Shown: piece by piece, positions 35,542 through 44,082 of the stretch
Layout: each line of letters starts with the position of its first letter
Numbering within the stretch: position 1 is the first letter of the stretch
The notes under the pieces: generated by a model
What the model saw: only the letters and a program-made list of their open reading frames with translations
The model's database searches: none
What the model was told of the DNA's origin: nothing
Assembly (NCBI GenBank): GCA_023823795.1
Contig: CP085710.1
Coordinates: forward strand, 3,994,001 to 4,058,000
Length of the DNA: 64,000 nucleotides
DNA from: Bacillus sp. F19
GTDB taxonomy: Bacteria > Bacillota > Bacilli > Bacillales > Bacillaceae
Direction of reading: 5' to 3'
Made by a program: the position numbers and the translations under genes

Positions 35542-36819
35542 ATGAAATATGATGTGGTTATTATCGGAGGCGGCCCTTCTGGTTTAATGGCGGCAATTGC
35601 TGCCGGAGAACAAGGCTCAAATGTACTCCTGCTTGATAAAGGAAATAAACTCGGAAGAAAACTCGCGATTTCCGGCGGCGGCCGCTGCAATGTAACGAAC
35701 CGTCTGCCGATCGATGAAATTGTAAAGCATATCCCGGGAAATGGACGATTTTTATATAGCGCTTTTTCAGAATTCAGCAATGAAGATATCATTCGCTTTT
35801 TTGAAAACCTTGGCATACAGCTGAAAGAAGAAGATCACGGAAGGATGTTTCCTGTATCAGATAAGGCTCAGTCTGTTGTAGATGCCTTACTGGATCAGCT
35901 GAAAAAACTCCATGTGACAATAAGGACAAATGAACCTGTTGAAACCGTAGATTTTATAGAAGGCAAAGCCGCGGGAGTTCTTTTAAAGAACGGAGAGTAC
36001 ATCAGCACAAATGCTGTAGTTATTGCAGTCGGCGGTAAAAGTGTTCCCCACACAGGAAGCACGGGTGACGGCTATGCTTGGGCTGAAAAAGCCGGCCATA
36101 CCATTACAGAGCTCTTTCCTACAGAAGTTCCGATTACTTCAAATGAACCATTCATTCAGGAAAAAACATTGCAGGGTCTGTCGCTCAGGAATGTTGCATT
36201 AAGTGTCCTGAATCCGAAAGGAAAAGTCATAAAGACTCACCAAATGGACATGATTTTCACCCACTTCGGCATATCAGGCCCAGCTGTCCTGCGCTGCAGT
36301 CAGTATGTTGTAAAAGCAATGAAAAAGTTCAAAACAACTTCCATTCCAATGAGCATCGATTCTTTTCCTGATCAAAATGCAAAGGAATTATTCCAGCAAA
36401 CGGTTAAGCTGTTGAAAGCAGAACCTAAAAAGGCCGTTAAAAATGTATTAAAAGGATTTCTTTCTGAACGATATCTTCACTTTTTATTAGAGCGGAACGG
36501 AATTGACCAGCAGGTGACGTTTGCGAACTTATCTATGGAGAAATTGCGCGGATTTGTCAGAGACTGCAAGCAGTTTCAGTTCAACGTGCATGGAACACTG
36601 TCCATCGACAAAGCATTTGTAACAGGCGGAGGTGTATCCGTAAAAGAAATACACCCTAAACAAATGGCTTCCAAATTGATGAACGGTCTCTACTTTTGCG
36701 GAGAGATTCTTGATATTCATGGATATACCGGAGGATACAACATAACGTCTGCGCTTGTTACAGGCAGACTCGCAGGCAAAAATGCCGCAGAATATGTAAA
36801 GGAAGCGGCTATCTTATAG
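35542..36819 (+). CDS. ytfP: NAD(P)/FAD-dependent oxidoreductase YtfP (HI0933/YhiN family)
   Basis: A 425-residue flavoprotein. It has the N-terminal FAD dinucleotide fold ([18 protein letters not shown], about 5-22), the family signature [14 protein letters not shown] (about 42-55), a central beta domain, and a C-terminal FAD contact [15 protein letters not shown] (about 390-404). The substrate is unknown. AAGG precedes the ATG at a long spacing. The terminator overlaps its last codons. Confidence 0.9.
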   Translation: MKYDVVIIGGGPSGLMAAIAAGEQGSNVLLLDKGNKLGRKLAISGGGRCNVTNRLPIDEIVKHIPGNGRFLYSAFSEFSNEDIIRFFENLGIQLKEEDHGRMFPVSDKAQSVVDALLDQLKKLHVTIRTNEPVETVDFIEGKAAGVLLKNGEYISTNAVVIAVGGKSVPHTGSTGDGYAWAEKAGHTITELFPTEVPITSNEPFIQEKTLQGLSLRNVALSVLNPKGKVIKTHQMDMIFTHFGISGPAVLRCSQYVVKAMKKFKTTSIPMSIDSFPDQNAKELFQQTVKLLKAEPKKAVKNVLKGFLSERYLHFLLERNGIDQQVTFANLSMEKLRGFVRDCKQFQFNVHGTLSIDKAFVTGGGVSVKEIHPKQMASKLMNGLYFCGEILDIHGYTGGYNITSALVTGRLAGKNAAEYVKEAAIL

Positions 36820-36827
36820 CTGCTTCC
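36801..36827. terminator. Bidirectional terminator at the end of ytfP
   Basis: GGAAGCGGCTA/TAGCTGCTTCC around TCTTA, then six Ts. It also serves the cse60 gene coming from the right. Confidence 0.8.
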
Positions 36828-36832
36828 TTTTT

Positions 36833-37015
36833 TCAGGTTCTGTATAAGACTAGCGCTGAAAAACAATAAAGCTGCTCGCCATCTTCATTGCAGGCAGCTG
36901 CCACGTTGTACTTTATATCCACAAGCTGTTCGTCTGAAATGGATTTTAAAAAGTGGTTGATTTCACTTTCCAGATCTTTTTCATGCTCCTTATCAAAAAC
37001 GGCTACCTTGTACAT
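36833..37015 (-). CDS. Cse60/YteV family sporulation protein
   Basis: A 60-residue protein (KVAVFDKEHEKDLESEIN, then SDEQLVDIKYNVAAA and ALVLYRT) matching my recollection of the Cse60 family (YteV in B. subtilis), which is expressed in the mother cell under sigma-E. The role is unknown. Its ATG directly follows the stop of the upstream gene (TAAATG), so translation is probably coupled. It shares the ytfP terminator. Confidence 0.82.
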   Translation of the reverse strand: MYKVAVFDKEHEKDLESEINHFLKSISDEQLVDIKYNVAAACNEDGEQLYCFSALVLYRT

Positions 37016-37255
37016 TTAACACCATCCCATATCATACCCTTCTGCATATTGCTGCTGAAGCTCACAATTCCGTTCATAAATCCGGTAAAACCTGTCCCCT
37101 TCTACAACAAATCCGCTTTCTAATTCATATTCCCGTCCCTCAGAAGTTATGACAAGCTTTCCGATATATTCCTTCCCAATGTACAATTCCATGAAATCCC
37201 CATGGAGCCTTGCAATCACCCGTTCCGTTACTTCAAGCTTGTGATATTCAGACAT
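37016..37255 (-). CDS. Small conserved protein (DUF2553-like)
   Basis: A 79-residue soluble protein made mainly of short beta strands (HGDFMELYIGKEYIGKLVIT, FVVEGDRFYRIYE), with a Gln/Tyr-rich end. I believe it belongs to the DUF2553 group of Bacillus proteins, but this is from memory. AAGGAGGG is 7 bases before the ATG. It forms a two-gene unit with cse60, which suggests, weakly, expression in sporulation. Confidence 0.7.
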   Translation of the reverse strand: MSEYHKLEVTERVIARLHGDFMELYIGKEYIGKLVITSEGREYELESGFVVEGDRFYRIYERNCELQQQYAEGYDMGWC

Positions 37256-37394
37256 ATCACATCCCTCCTTATTTTATTGTATTTTGAGAGGCTTAGGATT
37301 ATGATAGCGTTTTCATTAAAGGGTTATATTTATTGCTCCTTAAACCGGGGTCGAACTATCCTGCGCTCAAAAAATGCCAAGACCTCATAAAAAA

Positions 37395-37415
37395 ATCCCT
37401 GTTCTAAACAGGGAT
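37395..37415 (-). terminator. Terminator after ytwF
   Basis: ATCCCTGT/ACAGGGAT; the minus strand continues with seven Ts. Confidence 0.8.
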
Positions 37416-37421
37416 CCAATC

Positions 37422-37736
37422 TTAAGCTAATTCACTTTTGCGTTTTGTATCGCCTTTCCAGTCAAGCATGCCGCCGGCCATATTTGTGACATTATATCCT
37501 TGGTCCTGAAGGTATGCGCAGACATTTCCGCTGCGTCCGCCTGAGCGGCAGATGATAATATATTCATTATCTTTATCAAAAGCATCGAGTTTTTCTGGGA
37601 TTTCTCCCATTCGAATGTGTTTCGCTTCTGGTATCATGCCTTCTTCTACTTCATCATCCTCGCGAACATCTACAAGATTCAATGTTTCGCCGCTTTTAAG
37701 TTTCTTATGTAATTCTTCTGTCGTAATTTCTTTCAT
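37422..37736 (-). CDS. ytwF: Rhodanese-like sulfurtransferase YtwF
   Basis: A single rhodanese domain of 104 residues. The active-site loop is IICRSGGRSGN (about 61-71) with the persulfide-carrying Cys; NLVDVREDDEVEEGMIPEA (about 20-38) is the usual CH2A-type motif. It moves sulfane sulfur between thiol partners in the cytosol; the partner is unknown. AAAGGGTG precedes the ATG. It is downstream of leuS but separated from it by a repeat that folds as a hairpin. Confidence 0.9.
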   Translation of the reverse strand: MKEITTEELHKKLKSGETLNLVDVREDDEVEEGMIPEAKHIRMGEIPEKLDAFDKDNEYIIICRSGGRSGNVCAYLQDQGYNVTNMAGGMLDWKGDTKRKSELA

Positions 37737-37860
37737 TTAGATTACACCCTTTCACTAGCAGATGAGTTTATTATACCAAAGCAGACTGTGCTCATACCAG
37801 TTAAAGACATCTATGCGCGAGAACAGAAAAAGAAGAGGAGCTTTATCAGCACCTGCTTCT

Positions 37861-37990
37861 GCTCTTCTTATTGTCCAGCTCCACCTCCTAACTCCTCGGT
37901 CAGAACAAATTCGCCGAAAAAGTCAAACCCGGACTTTTCCGGCGAATTCTTATCTGCCTCTCGGAGCTGAACAGTCGGTTCCGCTTTTCC
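37861..37990 (-). repeat. Dispersed intergenic repeat, copy B (fullest copy)
   Basis: Read on the minus strand: AAGCGGAACCGACTGTTCAG, CTCCGAGAGGCAGATAAGAA, a hairpin with AATTCGCCG/CGGCGAATT arms (37908-37948), TTTGTTCTGACCGAGGAG, GGAGGTGGAGCTGGACAAT. Outer CAGCTCC/GGAGCTG boxes can also pair, so the unit folds as one structure. Confidence 0.75.
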
Positions 37991-37992
37991 TA

Positions 37993-40407
37993 TTAGTTTG
38001 CTACAATGTTTACTAGCTTTCCTGGCACCGCAATAATTTTACGGACCGTTTTCCCGTCTACTTGTTCTTTAACTGTGGCATCAGACAGGGCAATTTCCTG
38101 CATTTCTTCGCGTGTTGCATCTTTTGGAACATTTAATTTTGCTTTTAATTTGCCGTTGACCTGAACGACAATTTCAACTTCATCTTCAACTAATTTGCCT
38201 TCGTCATAAGCGGGCCATGTTTCATAAGAAACGGTTCCTTCATGTCCAAGCTTTTCCCATAGTTCCTCAGCAAGATGCGGAGCAACTGGAGACAATAATT
38301 TCACAAACCCTTCCATGTAGGCTTTTGGAAGTACTGTCGCTTTGTATGCATCGTTAATGAAGACCATCAATTGAGAAATGGCTGTGTTAAAGCGCAAGCC
38401 TTCGTAGTCTTCAGTTACTTTTTTAACCGTTTGATGATAGACACGCTCTAAGCTGTCAGACATTTCATCTGTAATTTTAGGACTTAATGCCCCGTTGTCT
38501 TCAACGAATAGACGCCATACACGGTCCAAGAAACGGCGAGCTCCGTCCAATCCTTTTTCAGACCATGCAATTGAGGCTTCAAGCGGACCCATGAACATTT
38601 CGTATAAACGCAGAGTATCCGCTCCGTGACTTGCTACGATGTCATCCGGATTAACGACGTTCCCTTTAGATTTACTCATTTTTTCATTGTTTTCACCAAG
38701 AATCATTCCCTGGTTAAACAATTTTTGGAATGGCTCTTTTGTCGGCACAATTCCAAGGTCGAATAAAACCTTATGCCAAAATCTTGCGTACAGTAAGTGA
38801 AGAACAGCATGCTCGGCTCCGCCGATATACGTATCAACAGGAAGCCACTCTTTTATTTTTTCAGGGTCAGCAAGATGCTCTGAATTCTTTGGATCAATGT
38901 AGCGCAAGTAGTACCAGCAGCTGCCGGCCCATTGTGGCATTGTATTTGTTTCGCGTCTTCCTTTTTTTCCAGTTTCAGGATCTGTCACATTCACCCATTC
39001 TTCAATCACGGCAAGCGGTGATTCACCTGTACCGGATGGACGAATTTCTGTTGTTTTCGGCAATGTTAACGGAAGCTGATCTTCTGGCACAGCAGACATT
39101 GTGCCGTCTTCCCAATGAATGATCGGGATTGGCTCACCCCAGTAGCGCTGACGGGAAAATAACCAGTCTCGAAGACGATACGTAATTTTCTTTTCGCCTT
39201 TTTGATTTGTTTCAAGCCAGTTAATCATGTTTTCTATGCCGTCCTGTTTATTCAAGCCATTTAGGAAATCAGAGTTTACATGAAGTCCATCGCCAGTGTA
39301 AGGTTCTTCCTCAACATTTCCGCCTTCTACTACTTCTTTAATAGGAAGGCCGAATGTTTTTGCAAACTCATAGTCTCTCTCATCATGAGCCGGAACTGCC
39401 ATAATAGCTCCTGTTCCATAGCTGACTAAAACATAATCGGCAATCCAGATTGGCATTTTCTCGCCATTTGCCGGATTTATTGCATAGGCTCCTGTAAATA
39501 CACCCGTTTTTTCTTTAGCTAAATCTGTTCGTTCTAGATCACTTTTGCTTTTCACTTTATCGATATAAGCTGCAACGGCTTCTTTTTGATCGGCAGTTGT
39601 AATTTCTTTAATAAGCGCATGCTCAGGTGCAAGTACTGCATAAGTAGCTCCGAACAGCGTATCGGGACGAGTAGTGAAGACAGTAAACGATTCATCATGA
39701 CCGTCGATGACAAAATGAACGTGAGCACCTTCTGAGCGGCCAATCCAATTGCGCTGCATTTCTTTAATGCTCTCAGGCCAATCCACTTCATCTAAGTCTT
39801 CAATTAATCTGTCAGCATAAGCTGTAATTTTAAGCATCCATTGCTTCATTGGGCGGCGCTCAACAGGGTGTCCCCCGCGTTCACTTTTGCCATCAATAAT
39901 TTCTTCGTTTGCCAAAACTGTTCCAAGTGCAGGACACCAGTTTACTGCCACTTCATCTACGTATGCCAAACCTTTTTTATATAATTGAAGGAAGATCCAT
40001 TGTGTCCATTTGTAATACTCAGGATCTGTTGTATTGATTTCACGGTCCCAGTCATATGAAAAGCCAAGGCTCTGAATTTGACGGCGGAACGTATCAATAT
40101 TTTTTGCTGTAAATTCAGCAGGATCATTACCTGTGTCGAGTGCGTACTGCTCAGCTGGAAGACCGAATGCATCCCAGCCCATCGGATGAAGAACATTGAA
40201 CCCCTGCATCCGTTTAACACGGGACAAAATATCAGTTGCCGTGAAGCCTTCAGGGTGGCCAACGTGCAAGCCTGCACCTGATGGATATGGAAACATATCA
40301 AGGGCGTAAAATTTCGGTTTACCTTTGTCCTCTGTTGTTTTAAACGTTTTATTTTCAAGCCAGTAATTCTGCCATTTTTTCTCAACTTTCTCGTGCTTAA
40401 AACTCAT
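37993..40407 (-). CDS. leuS: Leucyl-tRNA synthetase
   Basis: An 804-residue class I synthetase charging tRNA-Leu. The HIGH-type signature is HVGHPEG in [17 protein letters not shown] (about 38-54); the CP1 editing domain has [12 protein letters not shown] (about 246-257), and [10 protein letters not shown] (about 578-587) is the KMSKS loop. The C-terminal anticodon and tRNA-binding domains are complete. GAGGAGG is 6-7 bases before the ATG. Expression is controlled by the T-box leader upstream. Confidence 0.97.
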   Translation of the reverse strand: MSFKHEKVEKKWQNYWLENKTFKTTEDKGKPKFYALDMFPYPSGAGLHVGHPEGFTATDILSRVKRMQGFNVLHPMGWDAFGLPAEQYALDTGNDPAEFTAKNIDTFRRQIQSLGFSYDWDREINTTDPEYYKWTQWIFLQLYKKGLAYVDEVAVNWCPALGTVLANEEIIDGKSERGGHPVERRPMKQWMLKITAYADRLIEDLDEVDWPESIKEMQRNWIGRSEGAHVHFVIDGHDESFTVFTTRPDTLFGATYAVLAPEHALIKEITTADQKEAVAAYIDKVKSKSDLERTDLAKEKTGVFTGAYAINPANGEKMPIWIADYVLVSYGTGAIMAVPAHDERDYEFAKTFGLPIKEVVEGGNVEEEPYTGDGLHVNSDFLNGLNKQDGIENMINWLETNQKGEKKITYRLRDWLFSRQRYWGEPIPIIHWEDGTMSAVPEDQLPLTLPKTTEIRPSGTGESPLAVIEEWVNVTDPETGKKGRRETNTMPQWAGSCWYYLRYIDPKNSEHLADPEKIKEWLPVDTYIGGAEHAVLHLLYARFWHKVLFDLGIVPTKEPFQKLFNQGMILGENNEKMSKSKGNVVNPDDIVASHGADTLRLYEMFMGPLEASIAWSEKGLDGARRFLDRVWRLFVEDNGALSPKITDEMSDSLERVYHQTVKKVTEDYEGLRFNTAISQLMVFINDAYKATVLPKAYMEGFVKLLSPVAPHLAEELWEKLGHEGTVSYETWPAYDEGKLVEDEVEIVVQVNGKLKAKLNVPKDATREEMQEIALSDATVKEQVDGKTVRKIIAVPGKLVNIVAN

Positions 40408-40495
40408 ATAAATCCTCCTCAGATTGGTGCGTTGCTCTTCGCTTTTAGTATTCAGTCTGAACGGCTGTCCCCCAGATTAAACCGCACAATAGAAA

Positions 40496-40740
40496 AAACC
40501 TCTCATCCCAATAAGGGACGAGAGGTTTCATTTCCCGCGGTACCACCCAATTTAGCGCCAACAATCAGGCACTCACTTAAGCATCCGTAACGTGGATCAC
40601 GACAGACATTACTGTGCAGAAGTTCTGCAGTTCACGTCTGTAACTCAAAGGTGAGTTCACAGGCAATGGATGATTGACTCGCACCTTCCGTCAATTCTCT
40701 GAGCATCTTAAGTCTGTTACTATTCCTTATCACCGTTCAT
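40496..40740 (-). promoter_or_regulatory. Leucine T-box riboswitch
   Basis: On the minus strand: a stem I region with specifier codon CTC (Leu) in the context GATGCTCAGAGAATTG (about 40697-40712), and the T-box GGGTGGTACCGCGG (about 40535-40548). A terminator (40496-40528) with arms AAACCTCTC and GAGAGGTTT follows, with a T-tract. Uncharged tRNA-Leu stabilises the antiterminator and lets leuS be read. Confidence 0.95.
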
Positions 40741-40910
40741 ATCGTATACATTTATATATTGTATTTTATAGAAATTGTTTCTGTGATGCAAGTTGTTAAA
40801 TGAAGAAAAATCGGAAATCGGATGATTGGCGGCAGATATGTTCATTTTCTGCGAAATGAGAAGTGTTAGGTTTTGAGAGATTAAGAAGTGAGTTTGCTGT
40901 CATCAGGAGA

Positions 40911-41234
40911 TTATTTTGCTTGACGCTCATTGTCTTTTTCTGGCTGTACTGTGTTGTCCTGCTGCTGTCTGACAAAGTCAAAACTCCTTAATACCGCTTC
41001 CCCGCTGTAACCAGCGATAATAGAAAGCACGACAAGCTGAAATGAGGATGAGGGTTCTGTCGATAAAACAAGCAGGATAGAAGCTGTTATCCCCATTGCG
41101 ATATCTTCCCAGAATCCTAAGTAGATAAATCGTTTTGTCATTCTTGGTTTTTCGATCCTTCCTTTCTTTTTGACATGTCCAAGTAAACCCATTAACCCCC
41201 CAATCAATGACGCCACAACTACTGTCTGCAGCAT
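40911..41234 (-). CDS. ytvB: YtvB, DUF4257 family membrane protein
   Basis: A 107-residue protein with two or three hydrophobic segments (VVVASLIGGLMGLLGHV, about 4-20; GITASILLVLS, about 48-58; FQLVVLSIIAGYSG, about 65-78) and a charged Gln-rich cytosolic tail. It resembles B. subtilis YtvB, also upstream of leuS. Function is unknown. AAGGTGAT precedes the ATG. Confidence 0.8.
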   Translation of the reverse strand: MLQTVVVASLIGGLMGLLGHVKKKGRIEKPRMTKRFIYLGFWEDIAMGITASILLVLSTEPSSSFQLVVLSIIAGYSGEAVLRSFDFVRQQQDNTVQPEKDNERQAK

Positions 41235-41331
41235 ATGATCACCTTCCTAAAGCCGTAATAATTTCGGCACGCGACTTCAGGTACAAGATATTTAAGCTTC
41301 TCTTTGCTTGTACAGGTTTATGAAAAAATAG

Positions 41332-41378
41332 AAGCTTGTTTTACTTCCATTATATGTGAATGGAGGTTAAACAAGCTT
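41332..41378 (-). terminator. Large hairpin with T-tract on the minus strand
   Basis: Two 20-base arms (ends AAGCTTGTTT) pair at 18 positions with one more wobble, around a 7-base loop. The minus strand continues CTATTTTTTC. No gene ending here is known, so it could end a non-coding transcript or be the leader attenuator of ytvB. Confidence 0.5.
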
Positions 41379-41682
41379 GATTAAATAGAAGGAATTTTCA
41401 GGAAACTATTTATCGTACTTTTTCACTAGACCGAACGTTTTTTCGGTTTTCCACCTATGTGATAAGTACCATTCATTACGGCACCGTGCAGCTTCCTGAA
41501 TTTTCAAACGGCAAATATGTAAATCTATAAGCTTCTGACCCTCCAAAACCAGAGCATACTCAGCATTTTCAGACACTCGCCGCACTTTTTCAGCAATGAA
41601 AATTTATCAGCTTCTTTTAGTGAATTCTGATTTTGTTTGGGCACAATTCAAAGATTCAATTGGTACTCGCGCCGAAATAAAA

Positions 41683-41704
41683 AAGCGAGAATTCATTCCC
41701 GCTT
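41683..41704 (-). terminator. Terminator after yttB
   Basis: AAGCG-GAAT/ATTC-CGCTT with one mismatch; the minus strand continues TTTTTATTTC. Confidence 0.7.
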
Positions 41705-41718
41705 CACCTTTGGTTATG

Positions 41719-42909
41719 TTAGGAGGTCAAAACTGCCTCTCCCAGTTTTTTACTCTTTAATTTTTTGTCATAGATTGATGTTGTAAACATTGCAAGAACC
41801 AGCAAGCCAATTAATACTATGAAAAGCATGTTCATTCCGTTCAGATCTACCAGCACACCCCCAAGCAGCGGACCAATCATTCTTCCGCCTGTGGCCGTAC
41901 TGTTGACGAATCCCTGATAAAAACCTTCCCTTCCTTTAGGCGCAAGGTCATTCGCTATCGTTGGAACTGCTGGCCACACAAGCATTTCACCAACGGTCAA
42001 AATAATCATCGCTGCCATAAATCCGGTGAACTCTTCGGCAAATGAAACCACTGCAAAGGAAACGATAAAAATGACGAATCCTATCATCATCTGTTTTTTT
42101 ATGGATTCAGCAAAATACTTAACAAGGGTATTCACTAAAGGCTGGGCAAACACAATTAATGCACCATTTACAGTCCATATTAAGCTGTATTGGGTAAGAG
42201 GGATGCCAAGTTCCTGAGTATGTGCAGCAATGGTGGATTGCCACTGTACGTATGCGACCCAACCCAGCAAATAGCCTGAGCAAAGAATGCTGAGTGCGGT
42301 AAATTTATCATTGTTTTTTACTTTGGATGACTGCTGCAAAATGGACGTTTGTACAGCTGGACGCGCTGCTATATTTCGATATCCGAAGAATGCAACAAAG
42401 AAAAAAACAGCATACAAGGCTGCATTGGCAATGAAGATATATTGAAATGAATACCCCGCAATTAATCCTCCAAGAGCTGCTCCGACAGCGACACCTGCAT
42501 TTTGAGAGACATAGATGGCATTAAAAGCCTTCCTTCCGCCCTCTGGCCAAACCGTTCCCGCCAGTGCATACATTGACGGAAATACGATTCCGGATCCAAA
42601 ACCTACCAGCGTCAAAAATAAGATATATGAAGGCCATCCATCAAAAAACACAAGACCTGAAATAGCAGCAAACGTAAGAATAATTCCGCTTAAGATTGAA
42701 CGGTACCCGCCGTAGCGGTCAAATAAAACACCGCCAATCAAATTTCCTGCCACACTCGCAGCCGAGTTTAACATCAGAACCACTCCGGCAACGGTTAATG
42801 ATTTGCCAAGATGATCATGAATGTAAATCGTATTTAATGGCCATAGAAACGATGATCCCGTTACATTGACCAGCATGCCAATAATCAATAGCCATAAAGA
42901 ACGCGGCAT
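41719..42909 (-). CDS. yttB: MFS exporter YttB
   Basis: A 396-residue membrane protein with 12 predicted helices. It has the MFS loop motif GGVLFDRYGG (about 62-71) and a helix-5 antiporter-type stretch SQNAGVAVGAALGGLIAG (about 137-154), so drug:proton export is likely but the substrate is unknown. The ATG at 42909 (MPRSLWLLI) has GAAGGAGG 7 bases upstream; the 12-residue extension of the longest frame lies over that site. The leader carries an attenuator-like hairpin. Confidence 0.85.
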   Translation of the reverse strand: MPRSLWLLIIGMLVNVTGSSFLWPLNTIYIHDHLGKSLTVAGVVLMLNSAASVAGNLIGGVLFDRYGGYRSILSGIILTFAAISGLVFFDGWPSYILFLTLVGFGSGIVFPSMYALAGTVWPEGGRKAFNAIYVSQNAGVAVGAALGGLIAGYSFQYIFIANAALYAVFFFVAFFGYRNIAARPAVQTSILQQSSKVKNNDKFTALSILCSGYLLGWVAYVQWQSTIAAHTQELGIPLTQYSLIWTVNGALIVFAQPLVNTLVKYFAESIKKQMMIGFVIFIVSFAVVSFAEEFTGFMAAMIILTVGEMLVWPAVPTIANDLAPKGREGFYQGFVNSTATGGRMIGPLLGGVLVDLNGMNMLFIVLIGLLVLAMFTTSIYDKKLKSKKLGEAVLTS

Positions 42910-42941
42910 GATAAAACCTCCTTCAAAAAACTCACAAAAAA

Positions 42942-42970
42942 GCACGAAAGCATCGCTATGCCTTCGCGTC
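42942..42970 (-). promoter_or_regulatory. Attenuator-like hairpin in the yttB leader
   Basis: GCACGAAAGCAT pairs with ATGCCTTCGCGT (10 of 12 bases) around a 4-base loop; on the minus strand six Ts follow. It lies between the yttB promoter and its ribosome site, so it would stop transcription before the gene. Confidence 0.6.
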
Positions 42971-42990
42971 TTTTTCTAATCCACCTGAAG

Positions 42991-43019
42991 ATTGTAGTCC
43001 TTTTTTAGAGAGATTGCAA
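42991..43019 (-). promoter_or_regulatory. sigma-A promoter of yttB
   Basis: Minus strand TTGCAA (43019-43014), 17-base spacer, TACAAT (42996-42991). Confidence 0.7.
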
Positions 43020-43629
43020 TAAAGAAATCCGGAACACCGACAGACAGCTGTTCCGAAGTTTCGCATTTAGACGGTATCGTTAATTCACTAGCTAAAAAGG
43101 ACCTTTTCCCAGCGGAATTTCAGCTTTTTTCAGCCGTTTTAGGACTTTACTTAGTTTTTGCTTTTTTTGATTTATCCGTTGCTTTGTTTAATTATTCGCT
43201 TTTTTCAAGTATCAGCTACACGCTATTCCAAGTACCCAAAACAGCAAATTGGGGCACTCTATTCAGGAAAAACACTATTCCAGGTACCCAAAACAGCTAA
43301 TTGAGGTACTCCATTTGGCAAATGCGCTATTCCAGGTACCCAAAACAGCAAATTGGGGCACTCGATTTGGTAAAAACACTATTCCAGGTACCCAAAACAG
43401 CAAATTGGGGCACTCGATTTGGCAAAAACACTATTCCAGGTACCCAAAACAGCAAATTGGGGTACTCAATTTGGCAAAAATGCTATTCCAAGTACCCAAA
43501 ACAGCAAATTGGGGCACTCCATTCAGGAAAAACACTATTCCAGGTACCCAAAACAGCAAATTGGGGCACTCTATCCTGCCACTTTATTCACTTATTAGAT
43601 TCGGCTGCACCTCCTTTAATGCGGGGACT
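43020..43629. other. Repeat-filled intergenic region between the ytr operon and yttB
   Basis: From left to right: a CGGAACA/TGTTCCG hairpin (about 43030-43056), decayed TTTATC/CAGC fragments (43110-43215), then the 52-bp tandem array. Open frames across the array (43249-43689, 43301-43633) only repeat the array and have no ribosome site. Confidence 0.7.
43223..43573. repeat. 52-bp tandem repeat array, 6.75 units
   Basis: Units start at 43223, 43275, 43327, 43379, 43431, 43483 and 43535, each exactly 52 bases apart. The invariant half runs CTATTCCAGGTACCCAAAAC then AGCAAATTGGGGCACTC. The other half has two forms, ATTCAGGAAAAACA (units 1 and 6) and ATTTGGCAAAAACA-like (units 2-5). CCCAA and TTGGG within each unit can pair. 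Confidence 0.95.
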
Positions 43630-44034
43630 TTAAAAGCTATACAATTTTTCTTCCACCTTGAATGTAATAACCCCTCGGCTGTCTGCTGATTTTGCGGTAA
43701 TTTTTGCAGAACCCTTGTACCCTTTTTCAAAGTAGCCGAATATCATTTCCTGTCTCAGCTTACCGTTTCGATCTGTGTAAACAAGCTGCATGAAGCTTTC
43801 ATTGAAATCCTCATCAGGAAAAATCGTAATCTCATACTCCTCATTCGGTTTCAGTGCCGGTATGCGTATTTTTTTCTCATTATAATAATAAGTGATTTCC
43901 AAACCGCTGATTTCTTGTTCAGTCAAATTTTCAACGGAGATTTTCATTCCGCTGATGAACACATTTTTAATAGGCAAAATAAATAAGAGCATTAAGATAA
44001 ACGCAATCAGCAAATTTTGAACCCACTTCTTCAT
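43630..44034 (-). CDS. Small membrane-anchored protein, last gene of the ytr operon
   Basis: A 134-residue protein with one N-terminal membrane segment (LLIAFILMLLFILPI, about 8-22) and an outside domain of beta-rich character (EQEISGLEITYYYNEKKIRI, AKITAKSADSRGVITFKVEE). I do not recognise the family. GAGGAGG is 6 bases before the ATG, and the gene begins 48 bases after ytrF, so it is probably part of that operon and may act with the exporter. B. subtilis has no equivalent in its ytr operon that I know. Confidence 0.75.
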   Translation of the reverse strand: MKKWVQNLLIAFILMLLFILPIKNVFISGMKISVENLTEQEISGLEITYYYNEKKIRIPALKPNEEYEITIFPDEDFNESFMQLVYTDRNGKLRQEMIFGYFEKGYKGSAKITAKSADSRGVITFKVEEKLYSF

Positions 44035-44082
44035 CTCAATCCTCCTCTCCCCAAAAAAGCAGGGAAATTCTGCCTGATCCTC

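Larger units (their letters stand above)
41235..41718. other. Intergenic region where B. subtilis carries ytvA
   Basis: No gene. B. subtilis has the blue-light receptor gene ytvA between ytvB and yttB; here there is a large hairpin (41332-41378), TTTATCAGC debris (about 41590-41640) and the yttB terminator. No LOV-domain motif was seen in any frame. Confidence 0.6.

Noticed and set aside
37741-37992. 60-85 codon + strand frames between ytwF and leuS
   Set aside because: They run through the dispersed repeat; no ribosome site or conserved sequence.
41235-41718. Remnant of ytvA
   Set aside because: No frame shows a LOV or STAS motif; the gap is non-coding.
43223-43573. CRISPR array
   Set aside because: Units are contiguous and similar over their whole 52 bp; there are no unique spacers and no cas genes.
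43249-43689. Open frames of 110-146 codons across the tandem array, encoding 52-residue peptide repeats
   Set aside because: They exist only because the 52-bp unit lacks stops in these frames; no ribosome site, and both frames repeat the same array.
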